Source: Neohoeflea coraliihabitans (GTDB taxonomy: Bacteria > Pseudomonadota > Alphaproteobacteria > Rhizobiales > Rhizobiaceae). Taken from it: a stretch of DNA of 64,000 nucleotides. The stretch covers positions 558,001-622,000 of the forward strand of contig NZ_JAHWQX010000001.1 of NCBI RefSeq assembly GCF_019334345.1. Reading direction: 5' to 3'. The translations under genes were made by a program, and so were the position numbers. Below are positions 9,710 to 18,382 of the stretch, one piece after another (the first letter of the stretch is position 1; each line of letters starts with the position of its first letter). The notes beneath the pieces were generated by a model. It saw nothing but the letters and a program-made list of their open reading frames with translations. It was not told where the DNA came from and did no database searches.

Positions 9710-10477
9710 ATGGACCTCTCCCCGCCCCTGCGCACCGCGCTGCGTATCCTCGCCATCGCCATCGGTCTTGCCTCCGGCCCGGCGGCCGCCGAGAAGACGC
9801 TCGTGGCGGTCGCCGCCAACTTCACCGCACCGGCTGAGGACATTGCCGCCGCCTTCGCCGCCGCCAGCGGGCACCAGGCCGTCTTGAGTTACGGCGCCAC
9901 CGGGCAGCTCTTCGCCCAGATCATGCAGGGCGCGCCCTATGAGGTCTTCCTTGCCGCCGATGCGGAGAGGCCCGCGCGCGCCCTCGCCGAGGGACTGGCG
10001 GTCGCGGGCAGCGGCTTCACCTATGCGGTCGGACGACTCGCCTTGTACGGGCGCGAACCGGGCACTGCCACGGGGCCCGACTCCCTGCACTTGGGCCCGG
10101 GCGAACGCATCGCCATTGCCAATCCCGATCTTGCCCCCTATGGCCGCGCCGCCATCGAGGTGATGCAGGCGCTCGATCTGGAAGACCGATTGCGCCCGAC
10201 CTTCGTCATCGGCACGACGATTGCCCAGGCCTTCCAGTTCGTCGAGACCGGCAATACGGCCATAGGCTTTGTCGCCCTGGCGCAGGTCATCGGGCGCAGC
10301 GAGGGCAATTACTGGCCGGTTCCGGCCAGCCTTCACGCGCCGATCCGCCAGGATGCCGTGTTGCTTGCCGCCGGCAAGGACAACCCGGCTGCGCGCGTCT
10401 TTCTCGATTTCCTCCGCTCCGAGGCAGCGCACAAGATCATCGCAGCCTATGGCTACGATGCCGCCATGGCGGAGTAG
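9710..10477 (+). CDS. modA: Molybdate ABC transporter substrate-binding protein ModA
   Basis: A 255-residue periplasmic molybdate/tungstate-binding protein. A signal peptide (hydrophobic segment ending ASGPAAAEK) is followed by the typical ModA start LVAVAANFTAPAEDI and the SYGATGQLFAQI motif that contributes ligands to the oxyanion. The C-terminal YGYDA is conserved. ATG 9710 is preceded by AAGGA at an 8-base spacing, and upstream in-frame codons lack a signal-peptide character. First gene of modABC; modB starts 6 bp after the stop. Confidence 0.93.
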   Translation: MDLSPPLRTALRILAIAIGLASGPAAAEKTLVAVAANFTAPAEDIAAAFAAASGHQAVLSYGATGQLFAQIMQGAPYEVFLAADAERPARALAEGLAVAGSGFTYAVGRLALYGREPGTATGPDSLHLGPGERIAIANPDLAPYGRAAIEVMQALDLEDRLRPTFVIGTTIAQAFQFVETGNTAIGFVALAQVIGRSEGNYWPVPASLHAPIRQDAVLLAAGKDNPAARVFLDFLRSEAAHKIIAAYGYDAAMAE

Positions 10478-10483
10478 GCACAG

Positions 10484-11170
10484 ATGCCAGCCTTGAGCCC
10501 GGAGATCTGGAGCGCCATCCGCCTGACCGTGCAACTGGCGGCGCTGACAACCTTGATCCTGATCATTTTCGGCACGCCGATCGCCTGGTGGCTGGCACGC
10601 TCCCCGCGCTGGTACAAGGAGGTTGTCGGCACGCTGGTCGCACTGCCCCTGGTCCTGCCACCGACAGTCCTCGGCTTCTACCTGCTTCTCGCTCTCGGGC
10701 CGGACGGGCCGGGCGGGCTGCTGGCACAAAGCTGGGGCGCCCGCACGCTCGCCTTCACATTCGAGGGACTGGTCATCGGCTCGGTGATCTATTCCCTGCC
10801 GTTCGTCGTCCAGCCCATTCGCAACGCCTTCGAAGCGATGGGCGATCGGCCGCTCGAAGTGGCTGCCACCCTGCGCGCCTCCCCGGCCCGCGCCTTCTGG
10901 ACCGTCGCCCTGCCGCTCGCCCGTCCCGGTCTTCTCACCGGCGCCGTCCTCGGCTTTGCCCATACGGTCGGCGAGTTCGGCGTTGTCCTGATGATCGGCG
11001 GCAACATCCCGGGCGAAACCAAGGTCCTGTCCGTGGCGATCTATGATTTCGTCGAAACGCTGCGCTGGCGCGAGGCCAATATCCTTGCATTCGGCATGGT
11101 GGTCTTCGCTTTTCTCGTCATCCTGTCGGTGACGCTGCTCGACAGACGCCTGCGCCGGAGGGCGAAATGA
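10484..11170 (+). CDS. modB: Molybdate ABC transporter permease ModB
   Basis: A 228-residue inner-membrane permease with about five helices. The N-terminal region carries WWLARS, followed by [14 protein letters not shown], a ModB signature. The EAA loop is visible in [26 protein letters not shown], and [23 protein letters not shown] is nearly invariant in the family. It overlaps modC by 4 bp, indicating translational coupling. Confidence 0.94.
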   Translation: MPALSPEIWSAIRLTVQLAALTTLILIIFGTPIAWWLARSPRWYKEVVGTLVALPLVLPPTVLGFYLLLALGPDGPGGLLAQSWGARTLAFTFEGLVIGSVIYSLPFVVQPIRNAFEAMGDRPLEVAATLRASPARAFWTVALPLARPGLLTGAVLGFAHTVGEFGVVLMIGGNIPGETKVLSVAIYDFVETLRWREANILAFGMVVFAFLVILSVTLLDRRLRRRAK

Positions 11171-12267
11171 GCGGCGATATCATAGAGGCGGCGTTCGAGG
11201 ACCGCTTCGAGCGCTTCACGCTTAACGCCGCCTTCACGGCCCCGAACCGCGGCATCACGGCGCTTTTCGGCCCTTCGGGATGCGGCAAGACCACCGTTCT
11301 GCGCTGCCTTGCCGGGCTGGAGCGGGTGCGCAACGGCCGGTGCCGCATTGGCGGCGAGACCTGGCAAACGCCAGACACATTCATCCCGCCGCACCGCCGC
11401 GCCATCGGCTATGTCTTTCAGGAGCCGAGCCTGTTTCCGCACCTCACGGTGCGCGGCAACCTGCTGTTCGCCCGCCGCGGTCAGCCACCCGCAGGCGCCG
11501 CCGAGACCGCGGCCTTCGACGATCTTGTCAGCCTGTTGCGCCTCGAGCCGCTGATCGACCGCAACCCTGAGCGCCTGTCCGGCGGTGAGCGTCAGCGCGT
11601 TGCCCTCGCCCGGGCGCTGCTGTCGAGACCGCGTGTGCTTTTAATGGATGAGCCGCTGTCGGCGCTCGACCAGGAGGCGCGCGAGGAAATCCTGCCGTTT
11701 CTCGAACGCCTGCACAGGACGCTCGATATCCCCGTCATCTATGTCACCCACGACCTGCAGGAGATCGAGCGCCTGGCCGACTGGCTGGTGCTGCTTGAAA
11801 GGGGCCGGGTGATCGCCTCGGCACCGCTCGACAGGGTTCTGGGCGATCCTGCCCTGCCGCTCGCAAGGCGCCGCGACGCCAGTGTCGCCCTCGATGCGCA
11901 ACTGGCCGGCTTTGATGCCGCCTACGGCCTTCTCGAACTGCGCATTGCCGGCGCCACCCTGCGGGTGCCTGGCACGCCGCCGGATCCGGCCGGGCCGCTG
12001 CGCCTGCGTATCCGCGCCTCCGACGTGTCGATCGCCCTGGCGCCTCCCGGCCCCTCCTCCATCCTCAACATTCTGCCGGCCACCATCGTCAGCGCCCAGC
12101 CCCAAGGGGCGACCGACATGCTTGTTGTCCTGCAACTGGGCGCCGCCGGCGAGGAAGGCACCCGCCTTCTGGCCCGCATCACCCGGCGCTCCTGGGAGAC
12201 ACTCGGTCTCGCCCTCGGCCAGCCGGTACAGGCTCAGATCAAGGGGGCCGCACTCGCCTTCGCCTGA
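11167..12267 (+). CDS. modC: Molybdate ABC transporter ATP-binding protein ModC
   Basis: A 366-residue ATPase energising molybdate uptake. Walker [10 protein letters not shown] lies near residues 36-44, the Q-loop in [12 protein letters not shown], the signature LSGGERQR, Walker [13 protein letters not shown] and the switch His in YVTHDL. The C-terminal part (from about residue 285) is a TOBE/MopI-like domain that binds oxyanion and regulates activity in this family. Last gene of the operon, followed by a terminator. Confidence 0.94.
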   Translation: MSGDIIEAAFEDRFERFTLNAAFTAPNRGITALFGPSGCGKTTVLRCLAGLERVRNGRCRIGGETWQTPDTFIPPHRRAIGYVFQEPSLFPHLTVRGNLLFARRGQPPAGAAETAAFDDLVSLLRLEPLIDRNPERLSGGERQRVALARALLSRPRVLLMDEPLSALDQEAREEILPFLERLHRTLDIPVIYVTHDLQEIERLADWLVLLERGRVIASAPLDRVLGDPALPLARRRDASVALDAQLAGFDAAYGLLELRIAGATLRVPGTPPDPAGPLRLRIRASDVSIALAPPGPSSILNILPATIVSAQPQGATDMLVVLQLGAAGEEGTRLLARITRRSWETLGLALGQPVQAQIKGAALAFA

Positions 12268-12316
12268 GGAAAGGATGCCGGTGCGGTGGCTTGAACCAGG
12301 CCAGGCGCAATGCAGA

Positions 12317-12357
12317 ACGGGCCGGTCGCATGTCGCGGTCCGGCCCGTCATCGTTTT
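12317..12357 (+). terminator. Rho-independent terminator after modC
   Basis: Stem ACGGGCCGG (12317-12325) pairs perfectly with CCGGCCCGT (12340-12348) across a 14-base loop, followed by CATCGTTTT. It ends the modABC transcript and lies in the gap before the convergent gabD-like gene. Confidence 0.65.
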
Positions 12358-12378
12358 CGGTCTGCTGTTCTCAGCCGA

Positions 12379-13830
12379 TCAGACGCTCATGCAGAGATAC
12401 TTGATCTCGAGGAAATCCTCGATGCCGTATTTCGAGCCTTCGCGGCCCAGCCCCGACGCCTTGATGCCGCCAAACGGCGCTTCGGCGGCCGAGATCAGAC
12501 CGGTGTTGATGCCCACCATGCCGCTTTCGATTTCCTCGGCCACGCGCCAGACCCGTGACAGATCACGCGCAAAGAAATAGGCGGCAAGTCCGAACTCGGT
12601 GTTGTTGGCCAGGCGGATCGCTTCTTCCTCGGTCTCGAAGGTGATGATCGGCGCCACCGGTCCGAAGGTCTCGTCGGTCAGCACTTTCATGCCTTCCTTC
12701 ACCCCGGTCATCACGGTCGGCTGATAGAAGGTATGTCCGAGCTCGGAGCGTTCACCCCCGACCAGCACCTTGGCGCCCTTGCTGACCGCGTCGGAGACGT
12801 GCTCTTCGACCTTCTTGAGCGCCGCCTCATCGACCAGCGGCCCGATTGTCGTGCCGTCTTTCATGCCGTCACCGACCTGCAGCTTCTTGGCCGCTTCCGC
12901 CAGCTTTTGCGCAAATTCCTCGGCGACACTGCTCTGCACATAGATGCGGTTGGCACACACGCAGGTCTGCCCCGAATTGCGGTATTTGGCGATCATCGCG
13001 CCTTCCACCGCCTTGTCGATATCGGCATCGTCGAACACCAGGAAGGGGGCATTGCCGCCCAGTTCAAGCGACAGCTTCTTGATGTCGTGCGCGCACTGCT
13101 TCATCAGGATGCGGCCAACTTCCGTCGAGCCGGTGAAGGTCAGCTTGCGCACTTTCGGGTTGCCGCACAGCTCCTGGCCGATGCCCTTCGAATCCGAGCC
13201 GGTGACGATCGACAGCACGCCTTTCGGCACACCGGCGCGCTCGGCGAGCACCGCCATCGCCAGCGCCGAAAGCGGCGTCTTCTCGGCCGGCCGGCCAACG
13301 AAAGTGCAGCCCGCGGCCAGCGCCGGCGCCACTTTGCGGGCGATCATCGCATTCGGGAAATTCCACGGCGTGATCGAACCGACCACCCCGACCGGCTGCT
13401 TCAGCACGACGATGCGCTTGTCTTCCTGGTGGCCGGGAATGACATCCCCGTAGATGCGCCGGCCCTCCTCGGCGAACCACTGGATATACGAGGCTCCATA
13501 GGCGATCTCGCCTTTCGCCTCGGCCAGCGGCTTGCCCATCTCCGCCGTCAGGATCTTGCCGAGATCCTCCTGATGCTCGAGCATCAGATCGTTCCATTTG
13601 AGCAGGATCGCGCAGCGGTCTTTCGCCGTGCGGGCGCGCCATGCCTTCTGCGCCTCATAGGCAAGATCGATGGCCTTGCGCACATCGTCTGCCGACAGGT
13701 CGGCGACTTCGGCGATCGTCTCGCCGGTCGCAGGATTGACGACCGGGAAGGTTTTGCCGGTTTCCGTCCACTCGCCGCCAAGGAAGGCGCGGGTTTCAAG
13801 CAGGCTGGAATCGGAGAGATTGAGAGACAT
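12379..13830 (-). CDS. gabD: NAD(P)-dependent succinate-semialdehyde dehydrogenase
   Basis: A 483-residue aldehyde dehydrogenase. Conserved ALDH features are PWNFPNAMIARK, the cofactor loop FTGSTEVG, the catalytic Glu in LELGGNAPF and the nucleophilic Cys in SGQTCVCANR; the C-terminal GIKASGLGREGSKYGIEDF is typical of GabD. It oxidises succinate semialdehyde to succinate. ATG 13830 is chosen because AAAGGA lies 6 bases upstream; ATG 13833 and 13845 are alternatives. It follows the Fe-type alcohol dehydrogenase by 24 bp, suggesting a two-gene operon converting gamma-hydroxybutyrate to succinate. Confidence 0.9.
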   Translation of the reverse strand: MSLNLSDSSLLETRAFLGGEWTETGKTFPVVNPATGETIAEVADLSADDVRKAIDLAYEAQKAWRARTAKDRCAILLKWNDLMLEHQEDLGKILTAEMGKPLAEAKGEIAYGASYIQWFAEEGRRIYGDVIPGHQEDKRIVVLKQPVGVVGSITPWNFPNAMIARKVAPALAAGCTFVGRPAEKTPLSALAMAVLAERAGVPKGVLSIVTGSDSKGIGQELCGNPKVRKLTFTGSTEVGRILMKQCAHDIKKLSLELGGNAPFLVFDDADIDKAVEGAMIAKYRNSGQTCVCANRIYVQSSVAEEFAQKLAEAAKKLQVGDGMKDGTTIGPLVDEAALKKVEEHVSDAVSKGAKVLVGGERSELGHTFYQPTVMTGVKEGMKVLTDETFGPVAPIITFETEEEAIRLANNTEFGLAAYFFARDLSRVWRVAEEIESGMVGINTGLISAAEAPFGGIKASGLGREGSKYGIEDFLEIKYLCMSV

Positions 13831-13854
13831 CATTGGTCCTTTCATTGCAGATTG

Positions 13855-15012
13855 TCAGTAGGCGGCACGGTAGATCGCCAAAGCGTCCGCCTCGCTCAGC
13901 GGACGGGGATTGTTGACGAGCAGCCGGGTCTGTTTCATCGCGTCGGCGGCCAGCATCGGCAGGGCCGCCTCGTCAATGTTCATTGCCCTGAGATTGGGCG
14001 GAAGGTCGCAGGCTTGCGAAAGTTCTGCCAGGCGATCGCAGAACGCAGCCGCCCGCTCCTGGCCCTCGAAGCGGCCAAGCTCGGGAAAGGCGAAGGGCGC
14101 CAGTTCGGCGTAGGGCTGGGGCGCCGCAACGATGTTGAAACGCAATACATGCGGCAGCACCAGCGCATTCGACAGGCCGTGCGGGATGTGGAAATGACCG
14201 CCCAGCGGATAGGCCAGCGCGTGCACGGCGGCGACCGGCGCATTGGCGAAGGCCTGGCCGGCCAGCATCGCACCAAGCAGCATGTCCGCGCGCGCCTGCT
14301 GGTCCGCACCGTTGCGAACCGCCGTCAGGATGGCCGGCCCCATCAGGCTCAGAGCCTGTGTGGCCAGGAGCCGCGAGACCGGATTGTTGTTGGCGCTCGC
14401 CGAGGCATAGGCTTCGATCGCATGCACCATCGCATCGATCCCGGTCGCCGCCGTCACATGCGGCGGCAGCCCATAGGTCAGTTCCGGATCGATCAGCGCC
14501 ACGTCGGGCAGGAGAAGCGGCGAGACCACGCCCTTTTTCTCATGCGCGCCGGTGGTGACGACGGAAATCGGCGTCACCTCCGAGCCGGTGCCGGCCGTCG
14601 TCGGCGCAAGGATCAGTGGCAGACGCGGCCCGCGCGCCAGCCCGACACCATAGGCATCGGCAAGGTTTTCGCCGCTGCCGGCGAGCAGCGCCACCAGTTT
14701 CGCGACGTCGAGCGATGATCCGCCGCCGAGCCCGATGATGCCGTCGACGCTCTCGGCCCGGGCCATCTCCGCAGCCGCCTCGATCACCGCTTCCGGCGGA
14801 TCCGCCTTGACGTCACTATATAGGCTGACCGCGACGCCGGCCGCCGCCAGTCGCTCCTGGGCACGCCCGACAATTCCGGTGTCCATCAGCCCCGGATCGG
14901 TGATCAGCATAACCCGCCGGCCAATCTCTGCCGCCGCCATCGTGCCGAGATCATTCAGGGCACCGGCCCCGAACCGCACCGACCGGGTCGTATTGAAGAC
15001 GAAAGGCGTCAT
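13855..15012 (-). CDS. Iron-containing alcohol dehydrogenase, probable gamma-hydroxybutyrate dehydrogenase (BlcB-like)
   Basis: A 385-residue group III alcohol dehydrogenase. The NAD-binding GLGGGSSLDVAK loop is near residues 94-105, followed by LAPTTAGTGSE; metal ligands fall in ATGIDAMVHAIEAY and in the His-rich GGHFHIPHGLSNALVLPHV. Its pairing with a succinate-semialdehyde dehydrogenase and a divergent IclR regulator matches the blcR-blcAB arrangement of Agrobacterium, in which this enzyme oxidises 4-hydroxybutyrate to succinate semialdehyde. The lactonase BlcC is absent here. Maleylacetate reductase is the alternative for this fold but fits the neighbours less well. Confidence 0.8.
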   Translation of the reverse strand: MTPFVFNTTRSVRFGAGALNDLGTMAAAEIGRRVMLITDPGLMDTGIVGRAQERLAAAGVAVSLYSDVKADPPEAVIEAAAEMARAESVDGIIGLGGGSSLDVAKLVALLAGSGENLADAYGVGLARGPRLPLILAPTTAGTGSEVTPISVVTTGAHEKKGVVSPLLLPDVALIDPELTYGLPPHVTAATGIDAMVHAIEAYASASANNNPVSRLLATQALSLMGPAILTAVRNGADQQARADMLLGAMLAGQAFANAPVAAVHALAYPLGGHFHIPHGLSNALVLPHVLRFNIVAAPQPYAELAPFAFPELGRFEGQERAAAFCDRLAELSQACDLPPNLRAMNIDEAALPMLAADAMKQTRLLVNNPRPLSEADALAIYRAAY

Positions 15013-15121
15013 CGCGCTGTCACCTGTGCGCGATCAGTAACGCGGCTCGCCTGCCAGACCCCGGCAGAGCAAATCGAATGTTGCATCGGTCATTTTGTCC
15101 CGTATACTGAACGCAATTTCT

Positions 15122-15135
15122 TATTCGGAACAATA
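15122..15135. promoter_or_regulatory. Candidate IclR-type operator
   Basis: The intergenic region between the alcohol dehydrogenase and the divergent IclR gene contains the inverted repeat TATT-CGGAAC-AATA (15122-15135). About 20 bases further left lies a GTATAC palindrome (15102-15107). Two neighbouring dyads would suit an IclR-family tetramer, but no family consensus is matched. Confidence 0.35.
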
Positions 15136-15161
15136 GCAGAGTGCGCCGCGGGGTCAACGGG

Positions 15162-15980
15162 ATGGATCAAAGAGCAGCAGCGAGCGACGCCGATGAAGGC
15201 GATCCGAAGCGGATCATCCCCGCCATCGGGCGCGCCAGCCGCATTCTCGATCTGGTCGCCCGCAGCCGCGCCCCGCAGACACTCTCGCAGATGGCGCGCG
15301 AACTCGGTATCGCCAAGAGCACGGCACACACCCTGTGCCGCAGCCTCGTCGAGCTCGATCTTCTGATCCGCCGTCCCGATCAGACCTACCGTCTGGGGCC
15401 GCATCTGATGCGCTGGTCTCAGGCCTTTCTGCGGCAGTCGGATATCGCCACCGAATTCGCGGCCATATGGGACTCCGAGACGGAAATGCCCGGCGCCACC
15501 ATAACCCTGTCGGTGCGCGATGGCGCCGAGGTCGTCTATATCGCGGCGCGCAACTCGGCCCTGAGCCATCCGCTAGTCGATTTCCGCGCCGGTATGCGCC
15601 TGCCGGCCGCCTTCACGGCCACCGGCAAGGCACTGCTCAGTCGCAGCACCGAGGCAGAACTGCGGCGCCTCTTTGACGCCGGCCTGCCGCGTCCCTTGAC
15701 GCCGCACAGCGTGCGTTCCCTGGCAGATCTGCGGGCCGAACTTTCCGTGGTCCGCCGCACCGGCATTGCCATCGACAATCAGCAGGTCGCCGAGGGGATG
15801 GTCTGCTTTGGCGCACCGGTGCTGGATTCGGCCCATCAGGCCATTGCCGGCGTCGCGGTCAGCCAGCTCGTCGAGGACATGACACCCGACCTCGAGCCGC
15901 GGATCGTGGCCACGCTCAAACGCGTCGCCAGCCGCCTGTCGGCGCGCATGGGCGCCGATCTCGGCGCGCCGGTCGACTGA
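15162..15980 (+). CDS. IclR family transcriptional regulator (BlcR-like)
   Basis: A protein of about 272 residues with an N-terminal winged helix-turn-helix (IIPAIGRASRILDLVA, then ELGIAKSTAHTLCRSL) and a C-terminal IclR effector domain (residues 85-265, with GMRLPAAFTATGKALLS and the terminal RVASRLSARMG). Divergent from the two-gene dehydrogenase operon, it is the probable repressor, with a gamma-hydroxybutyrate-type effector inferred from the Agrobacterium parallel. ATG 15162 has GGGG about 8 bases upstream; a GTG at 15141 would add seven residues. Confidence 0.82.
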   Translation: MDQRAAASDADEGDPKRIIPAIGRASRILDLVARSRAPQTLSQMARELGIAKSTAHTLCRSLVELDLLIRRPDQTYRLGPHLMRWSQAFLRQSDIATEFAAIWDSETEMPGATITLSVRDGAEVVYIAARNSALSHPLVDFRAGMRLPAAFTATGKALLSRSTEAELRRLFDAGLPRPLTPHSVRSLADLRAELSVVRRTGIAIDNQQVAEGMVCFGAPVLDSAHQAIAGVAVSQLVEDMTPDLEPRIVATLKRVASRLSARMGADLGAPVD

Positions 15981-16029
15981 GTGACAGTGGCAACCCCAAC
16001 CAGACCGCCCTCTCCCCCACACCGGCAAT

Positions 16030-16491
16030 CTACAAATATTTCAGCGGCACGGCGGTCGTGTATTTCAATTCCTCCATGCCAATGAAGGCCGACACATCCA
16101 TGAAGTCGAGCCGCGTGATCAGTTCCCGGTAGACTTCATCATAAACCTCGACGCTCGGCACCACGAGGCGCAGGATGTAATCCATCTCGCCAGTCAGCCG
16201 GTAGGCCTCGACGATTTCCGGGATCGCAGCGATTGTCGCGCGGAATTCCTCCGTCCATCCGATCGAATGGCGGGAGGTGCGCACGGCAACGAACACCGTC
16301 ATCCCGACATTCGCCTTCTTCCGATCAACCAGCGCCACCCGCCCGGTGATCAAGCCCGTCTCTTCGAGATTTCGGATCCGCCGCCAACAGGCGGACACCG
16401 ACAAGGCGACCTGGTCCGCCAGATCGCCGATCGAAATCGCCGCATCCCGCTGAAGGCATTCCAGTATCTTGCGATCCCGCGGGTCGAGCAT
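16030..16491 (-). CDS. Lrp/AsnC family transcriptional regulator
   Basis: A 153-residue Lrp protein. The helix-turn-helix (residues 1-50) reads LDPRDRKILECLQRDAAIS and SVSACWRRIRNLE, followed by the RAM/AsnC ligand-binding domain ending VPLKYL. ATG 16491 is selected because AAGGA lies 8 bases upstream; a further ATG 30 bases upstream has no ribosome site. It is divergent from the Asp/Glu racemase gene with a gap of about 160 bases, so it probably regulates that gene in response to an amino acid. Confidence 0.88.
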   Translation of the reverse strand: MLDPRDRKILECLQRDAAISIGDLADQVALSVSACWRRIRNLEETGLITGRVALVDRKKANVGMTVFVAVRTSRHSIGWTEEFRATIAAIPEIVEAYRLTGEMDYILRLVVPSVEVYDEVYRELITRLDFMDVSAFIGMEELKYTTAVPLKYL

Positions 16492-16653
16492 CGAGTTTTC
16501 CTTTCGCCCGGTGGTGGCCATATCGAAAATATGAGCGCAAATCTATCAGGACACAAACAATTTTTGCGCATACGCACTTGAGAGAGGCGAGATACGCGCA
16601 CCGTTTTCGCGGCACATCGCCTAGATTGCCCGCATCAGAACGGGAGAGCGAAG

Positions 16654-17379
16654 ATGCAGAAGACCATTGGCCTGATCGGCGGCATGAGCTGGGAAAGCAC
16701 CGCTGTTTACTACCGGCAGATCAACGAAATCGTGCGCGAGCAGCGTGGCGGCCTGCACTCGGCGGACATCCTGCTCGCCTCGGTCGATTTCCAGACCATC
16801 GTCGACTGGCAGACGTCCGGCCAGTGGGACCGCGCCGCCGAGTATCTTGCCGGCGTGGCCAACCGCCTCGAGCAGGCCGGCGCGGACTGCCTCGTCATCT
16901 GCACCAACACCATGCATCGCATCGCCGCGCCGATTGCCCAGGCGGTCGCGATCCCGCTGATACACATTGTCGATGTCACTGGCGCCGCGCTGCGCGCCGG
17001 CGGTGCGCGCAAACCGCTGCTGCTTGCCACGCGCTATACGATGGAAGACACCTTCTACCGCGACCGCCTGCACCAGATATTCGGCCTTGACGCAACCGTC
17101 CCCGATGCGGCGGGCCGCGAGCTTGTGCACAGGGTCATTTTCGAGGAGCTGTGTTGCGGCATCGTCAGCGCCGCATCCCGCCAGGCTTTCCAGGATCTCA
17201 TAGCCGCGGCACGGCATAAAGGCTGCGATTCAGTCATTCTCGGCTGCACCGAGATCGGCCTGCTGATCGGTCCGGAAGACTGCGCCCTGCCGGCATATGA
17301 TTCCACCCTGCTGCATGCCGCTGCGGCGGTTGATTTCGCCCTGGCGGACACCCGGGCCGCCGCCCGCCGCGTGGCCTGA
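16654..17379 (+). CDS. Aspartate/glutamate racemase family protein
   Basis: A 241-residue pyridoxal-independent racemase of the YgeA/RacX type. The N-terminal signature IGLIGGMSWEST is nearly invariant. The two catalytic cysteines lie in VICTNTMHRIA and in ILGCTEIGLLI, so the enzyme should be active. Likely role is interconversion of L- and D-amino acids for salvage or peptidoglycan-related metabolism. The ATG is preceded by GGGAGAG. Regulation by the divergent Lrp protein is inferred from gene arrangement. Confidence 0.85.
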   Translation: MQKTIGLIGGMSWESTAVYYRQINEIVREQRGGLHSADILLASVDFQTIVDWQTSGQWDRAAEYLAGVANRLEQAGADCLVICTNTMHRIAAPIAQAVAIPLIHIVDVTGAALRAGGARKPLLLATRYTMEDTFYRDRLHQIFGLDATVPDAAGRELVHRVIFEELCCGIVSAASRQAFQDLIAAARHKGCDSVILGCTEIGLLIGPEDCALPAYDSTLLHAAAAVDFALADTRAAARRVA

Positions 17380-17430
17380 CGGCCATAGCTAGCCAGCGCG
17401 CTGAAGCGCCGGCGGGTCACCGTCGCGGGC

Positions 17431-18279
17431 TCAGCCCATGTCTTCCAGCTCCTCGCCGATGCTGGCGATGATCTCGGCGCGTTGCTGCGCCGACTTGCCC
17501 GCATGCGCCGCATAGCTCAGGGCCAACAGCCGCAGGATGCTGCTGACGGCGGTCGCCGAAGCGCCGAGAGCGAAACTGGAAACATGGCACGGCAGGATGA
17601 CCGTCGACAGCCGCTGCAACTCCAGCATCGAACTGCGGTCGGTGACGGTGATGACATTCAACCGGCTGGTTTTGGCATAGGACAGGAGCGGCATGAGGGC
17701 CGCCGGAAACGGCGGCAGCGCCACCACCAGCAAGACATCGCGCGGGCCGGTCATTGCCAGATCCTCTGCCCAGGCGCCCGGCTGCTGGCCAAGCAGCGTC
17801 ACCCCGTGCCTGAGCCGCGCCAGCAGCAGTCGCGCCGACCGCGCCAGCCCGTCTTCAAGGCCGATGCCCAGCACCCACACGCGTGGCGCATCGGCGATCA
17901 GCTCGACAGCCGCACGCACCTTGTCGGAGCGCAGCTCCTCGAATGTCTTGGTCAGATTGCGCAGCTCCAGTTCCAGATGCGCGCCGATGGTCCGGCCCAG
18001 CGCCATCTGCTCGGACTGCGTGACCGAGTACAGGAACGGTTCGGTGCGATCGCGCTCCTCGCGCGCCTGCAATTTGACCTCGTTGAAATCGGCATAACCA
18101 AGGTGCTGGAAAAACCGCGCCGCCGTCGCTTTTGAAACGCCGGCCATCTCGGCGATCTCCGTCGCCGAATGGGTCAGGATGTCATGTTCCCGCTCGAGAA
18201 TCAGTTGCGCCAGCTTCTGCTCGCCCGCCGTAAGCTTCGAATACCGTTCCTGAATTCGCAATATGAGGCGCGAAGCCAT
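17431..18279 (-). CDS. MurR/RpiR family transcriptional regulator
   Basis: A 282-residue regulator with an N-terminal HTH_6 domain (residues 1-77; MAGVSKATAARFFQHLGY is the recognition region) and a C-terminal SIS domain (about 120-250), which in this family usually binds a phosphorylated sugar. It is divergent from the COG0212/ABC-transporter operon, and the intergenic region carries a perfect TGAAAC-type palindrome, so it most likely controls that operon. The SIS domain is the main clue that a phosphorylated or sugar-like ligand signals substrate availability. Confidence 0.88.
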   Translation of the reverse strand: MASRLILRIQERYSKLTAGEQKLAQLILEREHDILTHSATEIAEMAGVSKATAARFFQHLGYADFNEVKLQAREERDRTEPFLYSVTQSEQMALGRTIGAHLELELRNLTKTFEELRSDKVRAAVELIADAPRVWVLGIGLEDGLARSARLLLARLRHGVTLLGQQPGAWAEDLAMTGPRDVLLVVALPPFPAALMPLLSYAKTSRLNVITVTDRSSMLELQRLSTVILPCHVSSFALGASATAVSSILRLLALSYAAHAGKSAQQRAEIIASIGEELEDMG

Positions 18280-18331
18280 AACACCCTTCCCAAATCAAAT
18301 ATGCAAAAACCATAGCACCCCCCTTGCATTT

Positions 18332-18349
18332 ATGAAACTCCAGTTTCAT
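18332..18349. promoter_or_regulatory. RpiR-type operator palindrome
   Basis: ATGAAACT-CC-AGTTTCAT is a perfect 8-bp inverted repeat with a 2-base spacer, centred in the gap between the RpiR regulator and the COG0212 gene. TGAAA/TTTCA dyads are common in RpiR-family operators. A further ATGAAAC occurs at 18362. It lies 33 bases before the chosen start of the plus-strand operon. Confidence 0.65.
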
Positions 18350-18382
18350 GATAAAGAAACAATGAAACAGGGGCGGATAATC

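Noticed and set aside
12733-14718. A 661-codon plus-strand open frame antisense to gabD and the alcohol dehydrogenase
   Set aside because: Arises from GC-rich third-position bias opposite real genes; the protein is Arg/His/Gln-rich with no family motif, while the minus strand encodes two complete enzymes.
18280-18382. Possible TPP riboswitch before the COG0212/transporter operon
   Set aside because: The gap is too short and lacks the conserved THI-box sequences; only the RpiR dyad is present.
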